Of a stretch of 64,000 bases of DNA, positions 55,881 through 64,000 are shown piece after piece. The notes below the pieces were generated by a model. It ran no database searches. It worked only from the letters and a program-made list of their open reading frames with translations, and was not told the DNA's origin. Position 1 is the first letter of the stretch; each line of letters begins with the position of its first letter. The position numbers and the translations under genes are program-made. This stretch comes from Thermocrispum municipale DSM 44069 (GTDB lineage Bacteria; Actinomycetota; Actinomycetes; Mycobacteriales; Pseudonocardiaceae). The stretch covers positions 147,399 through 211,398 of the forward strand of contig NZ_ATYT01000004.1 of NCBI RefSeq assembly GCF_000427825.1. The letters run 5' to 3'.

Positions 55881-57290
55881 ATGAGCGACCCCGATTTCGT
55901 CGTGGTGGCCAATAGGTTGCCGGTGGATCTGGATCGGTCGCCGGACGGCGGCCAGCGCTGGACGCAGAGCCCGGGCGGCCTGGTTTCGGCACTCGAGCCG
56001 TTCCTGCGGAGCCGGAAAGGCGCGTGGGTCGGCTGGCCCGGAGTACCTGATATCGAGGTCGAGGAATTCACCGACGACGGTCTGGTGCTGCATCCGGTGT
56101 CGCTCAGCGCCGCCGAGGTGCGCGACTACTACGAAGGCTTCTCCAACGCCACGCTGTGGCCGCTGTACCACGACGTCGTGCAACCGCCGGTGTTCGAGCG
56201 CCGGTGGTGGGACGCCTACGTGCGGGTCAACCAGCGCTTCGCGGAAGCGAGCGCGAAAGTGGCCGCGCAGGGTGCGACCGTGTGGGTGCAGGACTACCAG
56301 CTGCAGCTGGTGCCGTCGATGTTGCGGGAGCTGCGGCCGGATCTGCGCATCGGCTTCTTCCTGCACATCCCGTTCCCGCCGGTCGAGCTGTTCATGCAGC
56401 TGCCGTGGCGGGCCGAGATCGTCCGCGGCCTGCTCGGCGCGGACCTGGTCGGGTTCCACCGTCCCGGTGGGGCGCAGAACTTCCTGTGGCTGGCCGGTCA
56501 GCTGATCGGGCTGGAGTCCAGCCGCGGCTCGGTCGGCGTGCGCTCCCGGTCGGGCATCGTGCGCGTCGGCGACCGTACCGTGCGAGTCGGCGCGTTCCCC
56601 ATTTCGATCGACTCCGCCGGGCTGGACTCCTTGGCGCGCAGCGCAGAGGTGACCAAGCGGGCCGCCGAGGTCCGCGCGTCACTCGGTGACCCGAAGACGA
56701 TGCTGCTCGGGGTCGACCGGCTCGACTACACCAAGGGCATCGACCTCCGGCTGAAGGCACTGCACGAATTGCTCCGGGAAGGCACGGTCGACCCGGCCGA
56801 GGTCACGTTCGTGCAATTGGCCACCCCCAGCCGGGAACGGGTCGAGCACTATCAGCGCATGCGCGGTGACATCGAGCGATTGGTCAGCCGGATCAATGGC
56901 GAATTCGCTCGTGTCGGTCACCCGGTCGTGCACTATTTGCATCAATCGGTCGGACGGCCGGAACTTGCCGCGTTTTACCGGGCCGCCGACGTCATGGTTG
57001 TCACGCCACTGCGCGACGGCATGAACCTGGTGTGCAAGGAGTACGTGGCGTGCAAGCATGACCAGACGGGCGCTTTGGTGCTCAGTGAGTTCGCGGGCGC
57101 GGCAGCCGAGCTGACCAGCGCGTTCTTGGTCAATCCGCACGATCTCGACGGGGTGAAACGAACTTTGCACGCGGCGATCAACCTCGACCCGGCGGAGGGT
57201 CGCAGGCGCATGCGTGCGCTGCGTCGCCAGGTACTGACTCACGACGTGGATCGGTGGGCCCGCTCGTTCCTCGACGCGCTGGACGGCTGA
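55881..57290 (+). CDS. otsA: Trehalose-6-phosphate synthase
   Basis: OtsA (469 residues) transfers glucose from UDP-glucose (or a related donor) to glucose 6-phosphate. GT20 features: [12 protein letters not shown] and [11 protein letters not shown] (substrate region), [44 protein letters not shown], and [15 protein letters not shown] with the donor-binding Asp-Gly-Met-Asn. No phosphatase domain is fused. ATG 55881 fits the family start. The OtsB-GH15 gene starts 69 bases downstream, so an operon is likely. Confidence 0.95.
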   Translation: MSDPDFVVVANRLPVDLDRSPDGGQRWTQSPGGLVSALEPFLRSRKGAWVGWPGVPDIEVEEFTDDGLVLHPVSLSAAEVRDYYEGFSNATLWPLYHDVVQPPVFERRWWDAYVRVNQRFAEASAKVAAQGATVWVQDYQLQLVPSMLRELRPDLRIGFFLHIPFPPVELFMQLPWRAEIVRGLLGADLVGFHRPGGAQNFLWLAGQLIGLESSRGSVGVRSRSGIVRVGDRTVRVGAFPISIDSAGLDSLARSAEVTKRAAEVRASLGDPKTMLLGVDRLDYTKGIDLRLKALHELLREGTVDPAEVTFVQLATPSRERVEHYQRMRGDIERLVSRINGEFARVGHPVVHYLHQSVGRPELAAFYRAADVMVVTPLRDGMNLVCKEYVACKHDQTGALVLSEFAGAAAELTSAFLVNPHDLDGVKRTLHAAINLDPAEGRRRMRALRRQVLTHDVDRWARSFLDALDG

Positions 57291-57359
57291 TAGAACGCGG
57301 GAGTTATGGTGCCGTAGCCCGGCACATTCTTGACCGTGAAAACCTTTCCTGGAGGGGCG

Positions 57360-59888
57360 TTGACCGCCGAGTCCCTACCCGCCGAACTGCGCAGAGCGAT
57401 CGTGCATATCGCTCGCACGCCACGCTTGCTGGTGGCCTGCGATTACGACGGGACCCTCGCGCCGATCGTGGAGAACCCGGACACCGCGCGGCCACGACCG
57501 GAGTCGGTCGGTGCGCTGCGTTCGCTCGCCGCGCTGCACGAGACGACCACCGCGGTGATTTCCGGACGGGCGCTGCGCGATCTGGCCACCCTGTCCCGGC
57601 TGCCCGCGGAAGTCCATCTGATCGGCTCGCACGGTTCGGAATTCGACATCGGCTTCGTGCACGAGCTCAACGCCGAGGCCCGAGAACTGCACCGCAGGCT
57701 GGAGGCGGAACTGAACCGCCTGGTCGACGGCATCCCCGGCGTCACGCTGGAGATCAAACCGGCGAGCATCGCCGTCCATGTGCGGCAGGCGTCGGAAGAG
57801 GACGGCGCGCGGGTGATCGACGCCGTGCACGAAGGGCCAGGCAAGTGGGACGGCATCTCGGTCACCGACGGCAAGGCGGTGGTCGAGCTGGCCGTCGTGG
57901 CCACCGACAAGGGGCATGCGCTGGACGTCCTGCGGCACCAGGTCGGCGCGACCGCGGCCCTGTTCCTCGGCGACGACGTCACTGACGAGAAGGCGTTCAC
58001 CCGGCTCTCCGGCCCGGACGTGGGCATCCACGTCGGCGAGGGCGAGACGTTGGCGCAGTACCGCATCTCCGACACCGAGGACGTCGCCACCGTGCTCGCG
58101 TTCGTGCTCGAGGAGCGGCGCCACTGGCTGTACGGCGAGCAGGCTCCGCCGATCGAGCGGCTGACCATGCTGGCCAACGAACGCTCGGTGGCCCTGGTGA
58201 CACCGGACGCCCGGCTGACGTGGCTCTGCCACCCGGGCCCGGACGCACCCGCGGTGTTCGCCGATCTGCTCGGCGGCCCTGGCGCGGGGCATTTCAGCAT
58301 CAAGCCGACCCGCAACGGCCTCCCACTCGGTCAGCGCTACCTGCCCAACACCATGACGGTGGAGACGCGCTGGTCCCGGCTGCTGGTGACGGACTACCTG
58401 GAGCCGGAGTCGGCCAAGCACCGGACCGACCTGGTGCGGGTGATCTCCGGCGACACCGAAGCCAGCATCACGTTCGCGCCGCGGCCCGAGTTCGGCGGTG
58501 TGCCGGTCCGGCTGGTCGCCGAACAGGAGGGCCTGCGTGTGCTGGGCACGTCGGAGCCGTTCGTACTGCGCGCACCCGGCGTGACCTGGGAAATCACTTC
58601 CGACGGGCTGCACGACACCGCGAAGGCCACCGTTCGGCCGACGCCGGACGAGCCGATCGTGCTGGAGCTGCGCTGCGGCACGACCGACCTGGGCCCGCAC
58701 GACCTGCCCGAAGTGGACCGCAGGGCCCGCGCAGGCGAGTACTGGAGCAAGTGGGCGGCCGGGCTGAAGCTGCCGGGCGTCGAGACCGAGCTGGTGCGCC
58801 GGTCCGCGCTGACGCTGCGCGGCCTGTGCGACGCCGAGAGCGGGGGTGTCCTGGCCGCGGCCACCACTTCCCTGCCCGAGGAGATCGGCGGCGTCCGCAA
58901 CTGGGACTACCGGTACTGCTGGATCCGCGACGCGGCCATGACCGTGCGCGCCCTGGTTTCGCTCGGTTCGACCGAGGAGGCCGAGGGCTACCTGCGGTGG
59001 CTGCACGGCGTGCTGAGCCAACTGGCCGGCCCGGAACGCCTGCACCCGCTGTACACCGTGGCGGGTACGCAGCTCGGCGCCGAGGCGGTCATCGACTCGC
59101 TGCCCGGCTACGCGGGATCCCGCCCGGTGCGCGTCGGCAACCTGGCCAACCACCAGGTGCAGCTCGACGTGTTCGGCCCGGTGGTCGAGCTGATCGCCGA
59201 CCTGGCCGAGGTTCGCGGCGATCTGCGCGACGAGGACTGGCAGCTGGTGCGCGCCATGGCCGAGGCGGTCAAGCGCCGCTGGAGCGAGCCGGACCACGGC
59301 ATCTGGGAAGAGCGGCACGTCCCGCGGCACCGGGTGTACTCGCGCGTCATGTGCTGGGTGACCATGGATCGGGCCGTCAAGCTGGCCGAGCGCTACGGCC
59401 GTGAGATGCCCTCGGCGTGGCCGGAGCTACGCGACACGATCGCGGCCGATGTGCTGGAGAACGGCTGGAACGACGAAGTGCAGGCGTTCACCACCGCCTA
59501 CGACGGCACGGACCTCGACGCGGCGTCGCTGTTCATCGGGCTGTCCGGGTTGATCGACCCGTCCGACGAGCGGTTCCAGTCGACCGTCACCGCGATCGAA
59601 GGGGAACTCCGCAGCGGCTCCACTGTCTACCGCTACCGGCGCGACGACGGCCTGCCCGGCAACGAGGGCGGCTTCCACCTGTGCGCCGCGTGGATGGTCG
59701 AGGCGTACCTGCTCACCGGGCGGCGAACCGAGGCCGAGGAGCTCTTCCAGCAGATCGTCGACTGTTCCGGCCCGACTGGCCTGCTGCCCGAGCAGTACGA
59801 CCCGATCGCGGAGCGCTCGCTGGGCAACCACCCGCAGGCGTACTCGCACCTCGGGTTGATCCGCTGCGCGATCCTGCTCGACCAGTAG
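57360..59888 (+). CDS. Trehalose-6-phosphate phosphatase fused to GH15 trehalase/glucoamylase-like domain
   Basis: An 842-residue two-domain protein. The N-terminal 250 residues are a HAD phosphatase of the OtsB type with CDYDGTLAPI (nucleophile Asp), SGR, and FLGDDVTDEKAF. The rest is a glycoside hydrolase family 15 module with VRNWDYRYCWIRDAAMT and, near the end, CAAWMVEAYLLTG and YSHLGLIRCAIL. GH15 members of actinomycetes include alpha,alpha-trehalase. Making and splitting trehalose in one chain suggests a cycling or control role. TTG 57360 is favoured by GGAGGGG; GTG 57336 is the alternative. Confidence 0.88.
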   Translation: MTAESLPAELRRAIVHIARTPRLLVACDYDGTLAPIVENPDTARPRPESVGALRSLAALHETTTAVISGRALRDLATLSRLPAEVHLIGSHGSEFDIGFVHELNAEARELHRRLEAELNRLVDGIPGVTLEIKPASIAVHVRQASEEDGARVIDAVHEGPGKWDGISVTDGKAVVELAVVATDKGHALDVLRHQVGATAALFLGDDVTDEKAFTRLSGPDVGIHVGEGETLAQYRISDTEDVATVLAFVLEERRHWLYGEQAPPIERLTMLANERSVALVTPDARLTWLCHPGPDAPAVFADLLGGPGAGHFSIKPTRNGLPLGQRYLPNTMTVETRWSRLLVTDYLEPESAKHRTDLVRVISGDTEASITFAPRPEFGGVPVRLVAEQEGLRVLGTSEPFVLRAPGVTWEITSDGLHDTAKATVRPTPDEPIVLELRCGTTDLGPHDLPEVDRRARAGEYWSKWAAGLKLPGVETELVRRSALTLRGLCDAESGGVLAAATTSLPEEIGGVRNWDYRYCWIRDAAMTVRALVSLGSTEEAEGYLRWLHGVLSQLAGPERLHPLYTVAGTQLGAEAVIDSLPGYAGSRPVRVGNLANHQVQLDVFGPVVELIADLAEVRGDLRDEDWQLVRAMAEAVKRRWSEPDHGIWEERHVPRHRVYSRVMCWVTMDRAVKLAERYGREMPSAWPELRDTIAADVLENGWNDEVQAFTTAYDGTDLDAASLFIGLSGLIDPSDERFQSTVTAIEGELRSGSTVYRYRRDDGLPGNEGGFHLCAAWMVEAYLLTGRRTEAEELFQQIVDCSGPTGLLPEQYDPIAERSLGNHPQAYSHLGLIRCAILLDQ

Positions 59889-59921
59889 TCCACCGCGGGC
59901 CACGACCCGGCCCCGAGCGCC

Positions 59922-59964
59922 ATGGCGCCTGTACCTGCCGGCCGGCGGGTGCGGGCGCCATTTT
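59922..59964 (+). terminator. Terminator after the OtsB-GH15 gene
   Basis: ATGGCGCC and GGCGCCAT pair perfectly and TGTACC/GGTGCG extends the stem. TTTT follows at 59961-59964, 34 bases after the stop. The remaining bases to radA (60183) show nothing else. Confidence 0.75.
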
Positions 59965-60183
59965 GCTGCGTGCACCGCGGCGTGCTCGCCACCGGCCGGA
60001 GGCCGAGGAATGAGCGCGGTCGTTCGCCACCTCGAATCCTCTCCGACGATGCGGGCCGCCTGCGCAGGGCACTGCACGCCGCGGCCTCTCCGTGCGCATC
60101 GACATTGGCCGAGCCCCTCGGCACGCGCCTGAGGGCTGGTGCCGCCGACTACCTCAGCCGCCGGCACCGCCGGCCGACGGCGC

Positions 60184-61566
60184 TCAGCTGAACGCCAGCT
60201 GCAGTGCGCTCGGCAGGTCGGGAATCTCCTTCACCGTCATCCCGTCCGGAGCCGGACCACAATCCGGCGGGATGAGCGCGTGCGTGAACCCCATGCGCTG
60301 AGCCTCGGCCAGCCTGCGCTGCACGCCGGTGACCCTTCTCAACTCACCCGCCAGTCCCACCTCCCCCACAGCAACGATCCCGCTTGGCAATTCCGCTTCG
60401 CTCACCGACGACGCGACCGCCAACGCCACCGCCAGGTCCGCCGCCGGTTCGGTCAGCCGCATGCCGCCCACCGTGGCGACGTAGACATCCCGCTCGCCGA
60501 ACCGGATCCGCGCATGCTTCTCCAGCACCGCGAGGATCATCCCGATCCGCGACGAGTCCAGCCCGCTGGCCGCCCGCCGCGGCGTGGGCAAGGACGACGT
60601 GGTGACCAGCGACTGCACCTCGGCGAGCAGTGGCCGCTTGCCCTCCACCGTCACCGTCACCGCCGTCCCGGCCACCGGATCTCCCCGCCGGTTCAGGAAC
60701 AGCCCCGACGGGTCCGCCACACCCACGATGCCGTCGTCGCGCAGCTCGAAGCAGCCCACTTCGTCGGCCGGCCCGAAGCGGTTCTTCACCCCACGGACCA
60801 TCCGCAACGTGGAGTGCTTGTCACCCTCGAAATGCAGCACCACGTCGACCAGATGCTCGAGCACCCGGGGCCCGGCCACCGAACCGTCCTTCGTGACGTG
60901 CCCGACCAGGATCACCGGCAGGGCTCGCTCCTTGGCCAACGCCACCAGCGCCGCCGCCACGGCCTTCACCTGCGTGACACCGCCGGGCGACCCCTCCACC
61001 TTCGGCGACACCATCGTCTGGGCCGAGTCGACGATCAGCACTCCCGGCTGTACCGCGTCGACATGCCCCAGCACCGCGGACAGATCACTTTCCGCCGCCA
61101 CGAACAGCGACTCGTGCAACGCGGACGTGCGCTCCGCCCGCAGCCGCACCTGCCCTGCCGACTCCTCACCCGTCACATACAACGCGCGCCCGCGGCTGCC
61201 TGCCCAGCGCTGGGCGACCTCCAGCAGCAGCGTCGACTTCCCGACCCCGGGCTCGCCTGCCAACAGCACCACGGCGCCGGGAACCAGACCGCCGCCCAGC
61301 ACCCGGTCCAGCTCCGCGACCCCGGTCGGCTGGGCCCGCGCGGAATCAAGATCGACGTCGACGATCGGCCGGGCAGGCGACGACGGCGCGCCCGCGGCCA
61401 CGGTGGCCAGCGCAGGGTTGGGCACACCGCGCTCCTCGACGGTCCCCCACGCCTGACACTCCGGGCAGCGGCCGACCCACTTCGCGACCTCGTATCCGCA
61501 TTCCACACAGCGGTAGCCGGCGCTTTTCTTCCCCACGACCCGCACCGTAGCGGGCGGCCCCGACAT
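60184..61566 (-). CDS. radA: DNA repair protein RadA
   Basis: RadA/Sms (460 residues) is a RecA-like ATPase that drives branch migration in recombination repair. The N-terminal zinc finger is CVECG...CPEC (residues 20-37), Walker A is GEPGVGKST, and the RadA motif is VKNRFGP. The C-terminal half is Lon-protease-like in fold ([17 protein letters not shown]) and ends normally. It is followed by a small membrane protein, in the radA-lpqE-carD order known from mycobacteria. Confidence 0.96.
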   Translation of the reverse strand: MSGPPATVRVVGKKSAGYRCVECGYEVAKWVGRCPECQAWGTVEERGVPNPALATVAAGAPSSPARPIVDVDLDSARAQPTGVAELDRVLGGGLVPGAVVLLAGEPGVGKSTLLLEVAQRWAGSRGRALYVTGEESAGQVRLRAERTSALHESLFVAAESDLSAVLGHVDAVQPGVLIVDSAQTMVSPKVEGSPGGVTQVKAVAAALVALAKERALPVILVGHVTKDGSVAGPRVLEHLVDVVLHFEGDKHSTLRMVRGVKNRFGPADEVGCFELRDDGIVGVADPSGLFLNRRGDPVAGTAVTVTVEGKRPLLAEVQSLVTTSSLPTPRRAASGLDSSRIGMILAVLEKHARIRFGERDVYVATVGGMRLTEPAADLAVALAVASSVSEAELPSGIVAVGEVGLAGELRRVTGVQRRLAEAQRMGFTHALIPPDCGPAPDGMTVKEIPDLPSALQLAFS

Positions 61567-61582
61567 TTTCGGCAGCGGCGCG

Positions 61583-62017
61583 CTACCGCGTCTCGTCTTG
61601 CGCCCGCATCGCGTGCGACACCGCGTTGACGTACTCGGTCACCGGCCGCGAGAACTGCAGGGCGATCCCGGCAACCGACAACGCGACGGCGACGAGGTCC
61701 AACACCGCGTAAACCGACGCGTAGGTGTCGTCGGAGCTCATCCCGATCCAGCTGTAAGGCAGCACCATGACCCACAGCACGACCGCGGTGACCACGCACA
61801 CGACGCGGCCGGACTGCCTGCCCTTGACGACCCCGAACGACCCCCACGCGTGCAGCACCGCGGCGATCGCGGGCAATCCGGCGTAACTGTCCGGGGTCTC
61901 CGGCACCACCAGGCCGCCGATCACCGGGACCCACAGCACCGCAGCGATGACGGCGCAGATCCGCGCCTGCGCTGCCTGGGCCGGCCGGTTGGCGCGCAAT
62001 TCCTCGACGCTGGACAC
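61583..62017 (-). CDS. Small four-helix membrane protein
   Basis: A 144-residue integral membrane protein with four hydrophobic helices (about residues 20-40, 46-66, 72-95, 104-122) and a polar C-terminus. GTG start. No family with a known function is recognised; it lies 16 bases before radA on the same strand, so it is probably co-transcribed. Confidence 0.65.
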   Translation of the reverse strand: MSSVEELRANRPAQAAQARICAVIAAVLWVPVIGGLVVPETPDSYAGLPAIAAVLHAWGSFGVVKGRQSGRVVCVVTAVVLWVMVLPYSWIGMSSDDTYASVYAVLDLVAVALSVAGIALQFSRPVTEYVNAVSHAMRAQDETR

Positions 62018-62081
62018 GCGCGCGAGGCTAGCCTCACGGTCCAGCGCGGATATATCCCCGACGGAGTCGTGACCGGGAGGA

Positions 62082-62660
62082 TCAGTGCTCGGACTCGGCG
62101 GCCTCTTCGGTGCGCACCTTCTCCGGCGCCTCGATCGGCACCCGCAGCTTCAGCGCGCCCGACTCCCGGAACATCAGCGTCATCTCGACGACCATGCCCG
62201 GGTACAGGTTCTTCTTCAGGCCCTTCAGCGTGACGGTGGCCGTGCCGACGTCACCGGCGTCGGAGCCCGCGTCCTCCTCACCGGCGGGCTTCGGCGGCTC
62301 CATGCCCACGTACAGCGCGCGCTGCGACGGGATGACCGAGTCGCCCTTGACGTCCACGCTCGCGGCGTCGGTGGTGCTGATCTGCTCGAGCTCGTCGGCC
62401 GTCGCCCCGTTGTTGGCGATGGCCATCTTCAGCGGAACGTCGGAGCCCGTTGCCCAGTACCCGTCCTCCGGGTAGGCCAGCGCTGCGTTGTTCACATGCA
62501 ACGCGCCCACCTGCGCCTGGTCACCGTTGACGGCGGCCAGCTGGGTGTCGGTCTGCGTGATCTGACCGGCACCACAACCTGCCGTGCCGGTCACGACGGC
62601 GGCGAGCGCGAGCGTGGCGAAGCCGAGCTTCACCCGGCGCTTACCGGAACTGCTGGGCAT
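62082..62660 (-). CDS. lpqE: LpqE-like lipoprotein
   Basis: A 192-residue lipoprotein. The lipobox TAGC places the lipid Cys at 29. The mature domain is beta-rich (HVNNAALAYPEDGYW, DVPLKMAIANNGATADELEQIST) and resembles the PCu(A)C-like/DUF461 copper-associated lipoproteins. In Mycobacterium, LpqE lies between radA and carD, exactly as here, so the name is by synteny as much as sequence. ATG 62660 is favoured over an in-frame start at 62843. Role unknown, cell envelope. Confidence 0.75.
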   Translation of the reverse strand: MPSSSGKRRVKLGFATLALAAVVTGTAGCGAGQITQTDTQLAAVNGDQAQVGALHVNNAALAYPEDGYWATGSDVPLKMAIANNGATADELEQISTTDAASVDVKGDSVIPSQRALYVGMEPPKPAGEEDAGSDAGDVGTATVTLKGLKKNLYPGMVVEMTLMFRESGALKLRVPIEAPEKVRTEEAAESEH

Positions 62661-62908
62661 ACCGGAATCCTTTCGTGTCCCGCAAGCCTGCGCCAGCAAG
62701 ACTATCTCGGCGTGCGCGCGGGCCGAACTCCGGCCGTTACTCCGCCCGCGCACAGTCCACAATGGACTGTGACGCCGAGTACTTTCGGCCCCCGCCACTA
62801 CCTGCGTGAGCACACCGACCGCGGGTTTGTCAACCCCCACCACGGGCCCGATCAGGGCGCTGACCTGCGACGACGGACACGGGGCGCTATCGAGGGCACC
62901 GTTGCGCG

Positions 62909-62917
62909 TGCTAACAT
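62909..62917 (+). promoter_or_regulatory. Extended -10 of the carD promoter
   Basis: TGCTAACAT is an extended -10 (TGnTAACAT) 27 bases before the carD ATG. No clear -35 is visible 17 bases upstream, as is usual for such promoters. Confidence 0.45.
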
Positions 62918-62944
62918 GGAGGAAGCGAAAGGGGCAGAGGACAC

Positions 62945-63475
62945 ATGGTTTTCAAGGTCGGAGAGACCGTCGTCTACCCGCACCACGGTGCAGCACTCAT
63001 CGAAGCGATCGAGACTCGCGTCATCAAAGGCGAGGAGAAGCAATACCTCGTTCTCAAGGTCGCTCAAGGTGATCTTACGGTGCGCGTCCCCGCCGACAAC
63101 GCCGAGATCGTCGGTGTGCGTGATGTCGTCGGCCAGGACGGGCTCAATCGCGTATTCGATGTGCTGCGTACTCCCCACACCGAAGAGCCAACCAACTGGT
63201 CTCGTCGGTACAAGGCCAACCTGGAGAAGCTCGCCTCCGGCGATGTGAACAAGGTGGCCGAAGTGGTGCGCGATCTCTGGCGGCGTGAGAAGGACCGTGG
63301 CCTGTCCGCCGGCGAGAAGCGCATGCTGGCCAAGGCGCGGCAGATCCTGGTCAGCGAGCTGGCGCTCGCTGAAGGCACGGACGAGGAGAAGGCCGAGGGG
63401 CTGCTGGACGAAGTCCTGGCCACGGCCGACGAGACGTCCGACGCCAAACCGGTCGGCGCCGGCATCGACAGCTGA
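62945..63475 (+). CDS. carD: RNA polymerase-binding regulator CarD
   Basis: CarD (176 residues) binds RNA polymerase beta and the upstream edge of the open bubble to stabilise open complexes. The N-terminal Tudor-like domain (residues 1-55) begins [16 protein letters not shown]. The C-terminal helical DNA-binding part has [13 protein letters not shown] with the conserved Trp, and [20 protein letters not shown]. The C-terminal tail is acidic and slightly longer than in mycobacteria. ispD follows after 33 bases. Confidence 0.95.
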   Translation: MVFKVGETVVYPHHGAALIEAIETRVIKGEEKQYLVLKVAQGDLTVRVPADNAEIVGVRDVVGQDGLNRVFDVLRTPHTEEPTNWSRRYKANLEKLASGDVNKVAEVVRDLWRREKDRGLSAGEKRMLAKARQILVSELALAEGTDEEKAEGLLDEVLATADETSDAKPVGAGIDS

Positions 63476-63508
63476 GCAGTTCTTTCCTTGCCCGGTCGGA
63501 ATGGCCGG

Positions 63509-64000
63509 TTGAAGGTCGTTGCGCTGGTACCTGCCGCCGGGCGGGGTGAACGCCTCGGCGCGCACGTTCCCAAGGCTCTGGTTCCCGTGGCCGGGACACC
63601 CCTGGTCACCAGGGCCACGCGCGGGCTTCTCGATTCCGGGGTGGTGGACGCGGTCGTGGTGGCCGCGCCCGCGGATCACCTCGGCGATTTCGAGTCCTGT
63701 CTGGCGGAATTCGGTGACCGGTGCAGCGTCGTCGCCGGCGGGGCGGATCGCACGAGTTCCGTGCGGGCGGCCCTGGAATCAGTAGCCAGCGGCGCGTTCG
63801 ACGCCGTCCTGGTGCACGACGCCGCGCGAGCATTCACACCGCCGACGGTTCCGTGCGCGGTGATCGAAGCGCTTTCCGGCGGCGCACAAGCAGTGGTGCC
63901 AGTGCTTCCGCTGGCGGACACCGTCAAACAGGTGGATGCCGACGGCGTCGTCACGGGCACGCCGGATCGCAGTTCCTTGCGCGCGGTGCAGACACCGCAA
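63509..64000 (+). CDS. ispD: 2-C-methyl-D-erythritol 4-phosphate cytidylyltransferase, truncated by window end
   Basis: The first 164 residues of IspD, which joins CTP to methylerythritol phosphate in isoprenoid synthesis. [15 protein letters not shown] (CTP loop), [23 protein letters not shown] and LVHDAARAF are all present; the last bases encode VQTPQ. The start is a TTG at 63509; the ATG at 63501 stops after three codons. The gene runs past base 64000. It follows carD by 33 bases, as in mycobacteria, so co-transcription is likely. Confidence 0.92.
   Translation, partial: MKVVALVPAAGRGERLGAHVPKALVPVAGTPLVTRATRGLLDSGVVDAVVVAAPADHLGDFESCLAEFGDRCSVVAGGADRTSSVRAALESVASGAFDAVLVHDAARAFTPPTVPCAVIEALSGGAQAVVPVLPLADTVKQVDADGVVTGTPDRSSLRAVQTPQ

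Noticed and set aside
57375-59330. Minus-strand 651-codon frame opposite the OtsB-GH15 gene
   Set aside because: The fused enzyme on the plus strand has all catalytic motifs; the antisense frame has none.

Overview
The window is about 70% G+C and reads as the chromosome of a Pseudonocardiales actinomycete (Saccharopolyspora, Amycolatopsis or a close relative; genus not determined). The signs are type VII (ESX) substrate-like genes next to an EspG chaperone gene, DUF3558-type and LpqE-type lipoproteins, the radA-lpqE-carD-ispD order known from mycobacteria, GTG/TTG starts, and many 4-base ATGA/GTGA gene overlaps. I see no phage, insertion sequence, CRISPR array or rRNA. The only tRNA is tRNA-Thr(TGT).

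Layout. 1-4.4 kb: NUDIX and HD hydrolases, a DUF3263/LytR_C pair, peptide deformylase, an HtrA-like protease and an F420-type (DUF385) protein. 4.4-12.1 kb: thiamine synthesis, with thiC-thiD and thiO-thiS-thiG each behind a TPP riboswitch and thiE divergent; two tandem voltage-gated channel genes lie between the two thi operons. 12-16 kb: a membrane protein, a PLP dehydratase, a DUF3159 protein behind an iron-box-like palindrome, and a GDSL hydrolase. 16-24 kb: a PE/PPE/EspG-like triad, the ectABC ectoine operon on the other strand, and a second ESX-like gene pair. 24-29 kb: a LysR regulator with a small divergent Cys-rich gene, and secreted or soluble alpha/beta and GH64 hydrolases.

29.2-37.6 kb is the first accessory highlight. 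It holds a decayed SDR remnant, an Hsp70 ATPase fused through a membrane segment to an extracellular domain resembling the C-terminal domain of exo-beta-glucosidases, and a six-gene CoA pathway (CitE-like lyase, MaoC hydratase, MmgE/PrpD, class III CoA-transferase, acyl-CoA dehydrogenase, GntR). The gene content matches the itaconate degradation locus of Pseudomonas. 37.6-41.5 kb holds small secreted and hypothetical proteins, an epoxide hydrolase and an MBL-fold hydrolase.

41.5-51.8 kb is one long minus-strand catabolic region: alcohol dehydrogenase, SDR, TetR, HyuB-like and HyuA-like subunits, and two acyl-CoA synthetases. The logic could be alcohol to ketone to carboxylated acid to CoA ester, but the substrate is unknown. 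52-60 kb: a DUF3558-like lipoprotein, tRNA-Thr, a ThrE-like exporter, and trehalose genes otsA plus an OtsB-GH15 fusion. 60-64 kb: radA, lpqE, carD and the start of ispD, which runs off the window.

Two genes (alpha/beta hydrolase at 25.2 kb, thrE at 55.6 kb) are followed by degenerate copies of their own 3' ends, an unusual shared pattern.
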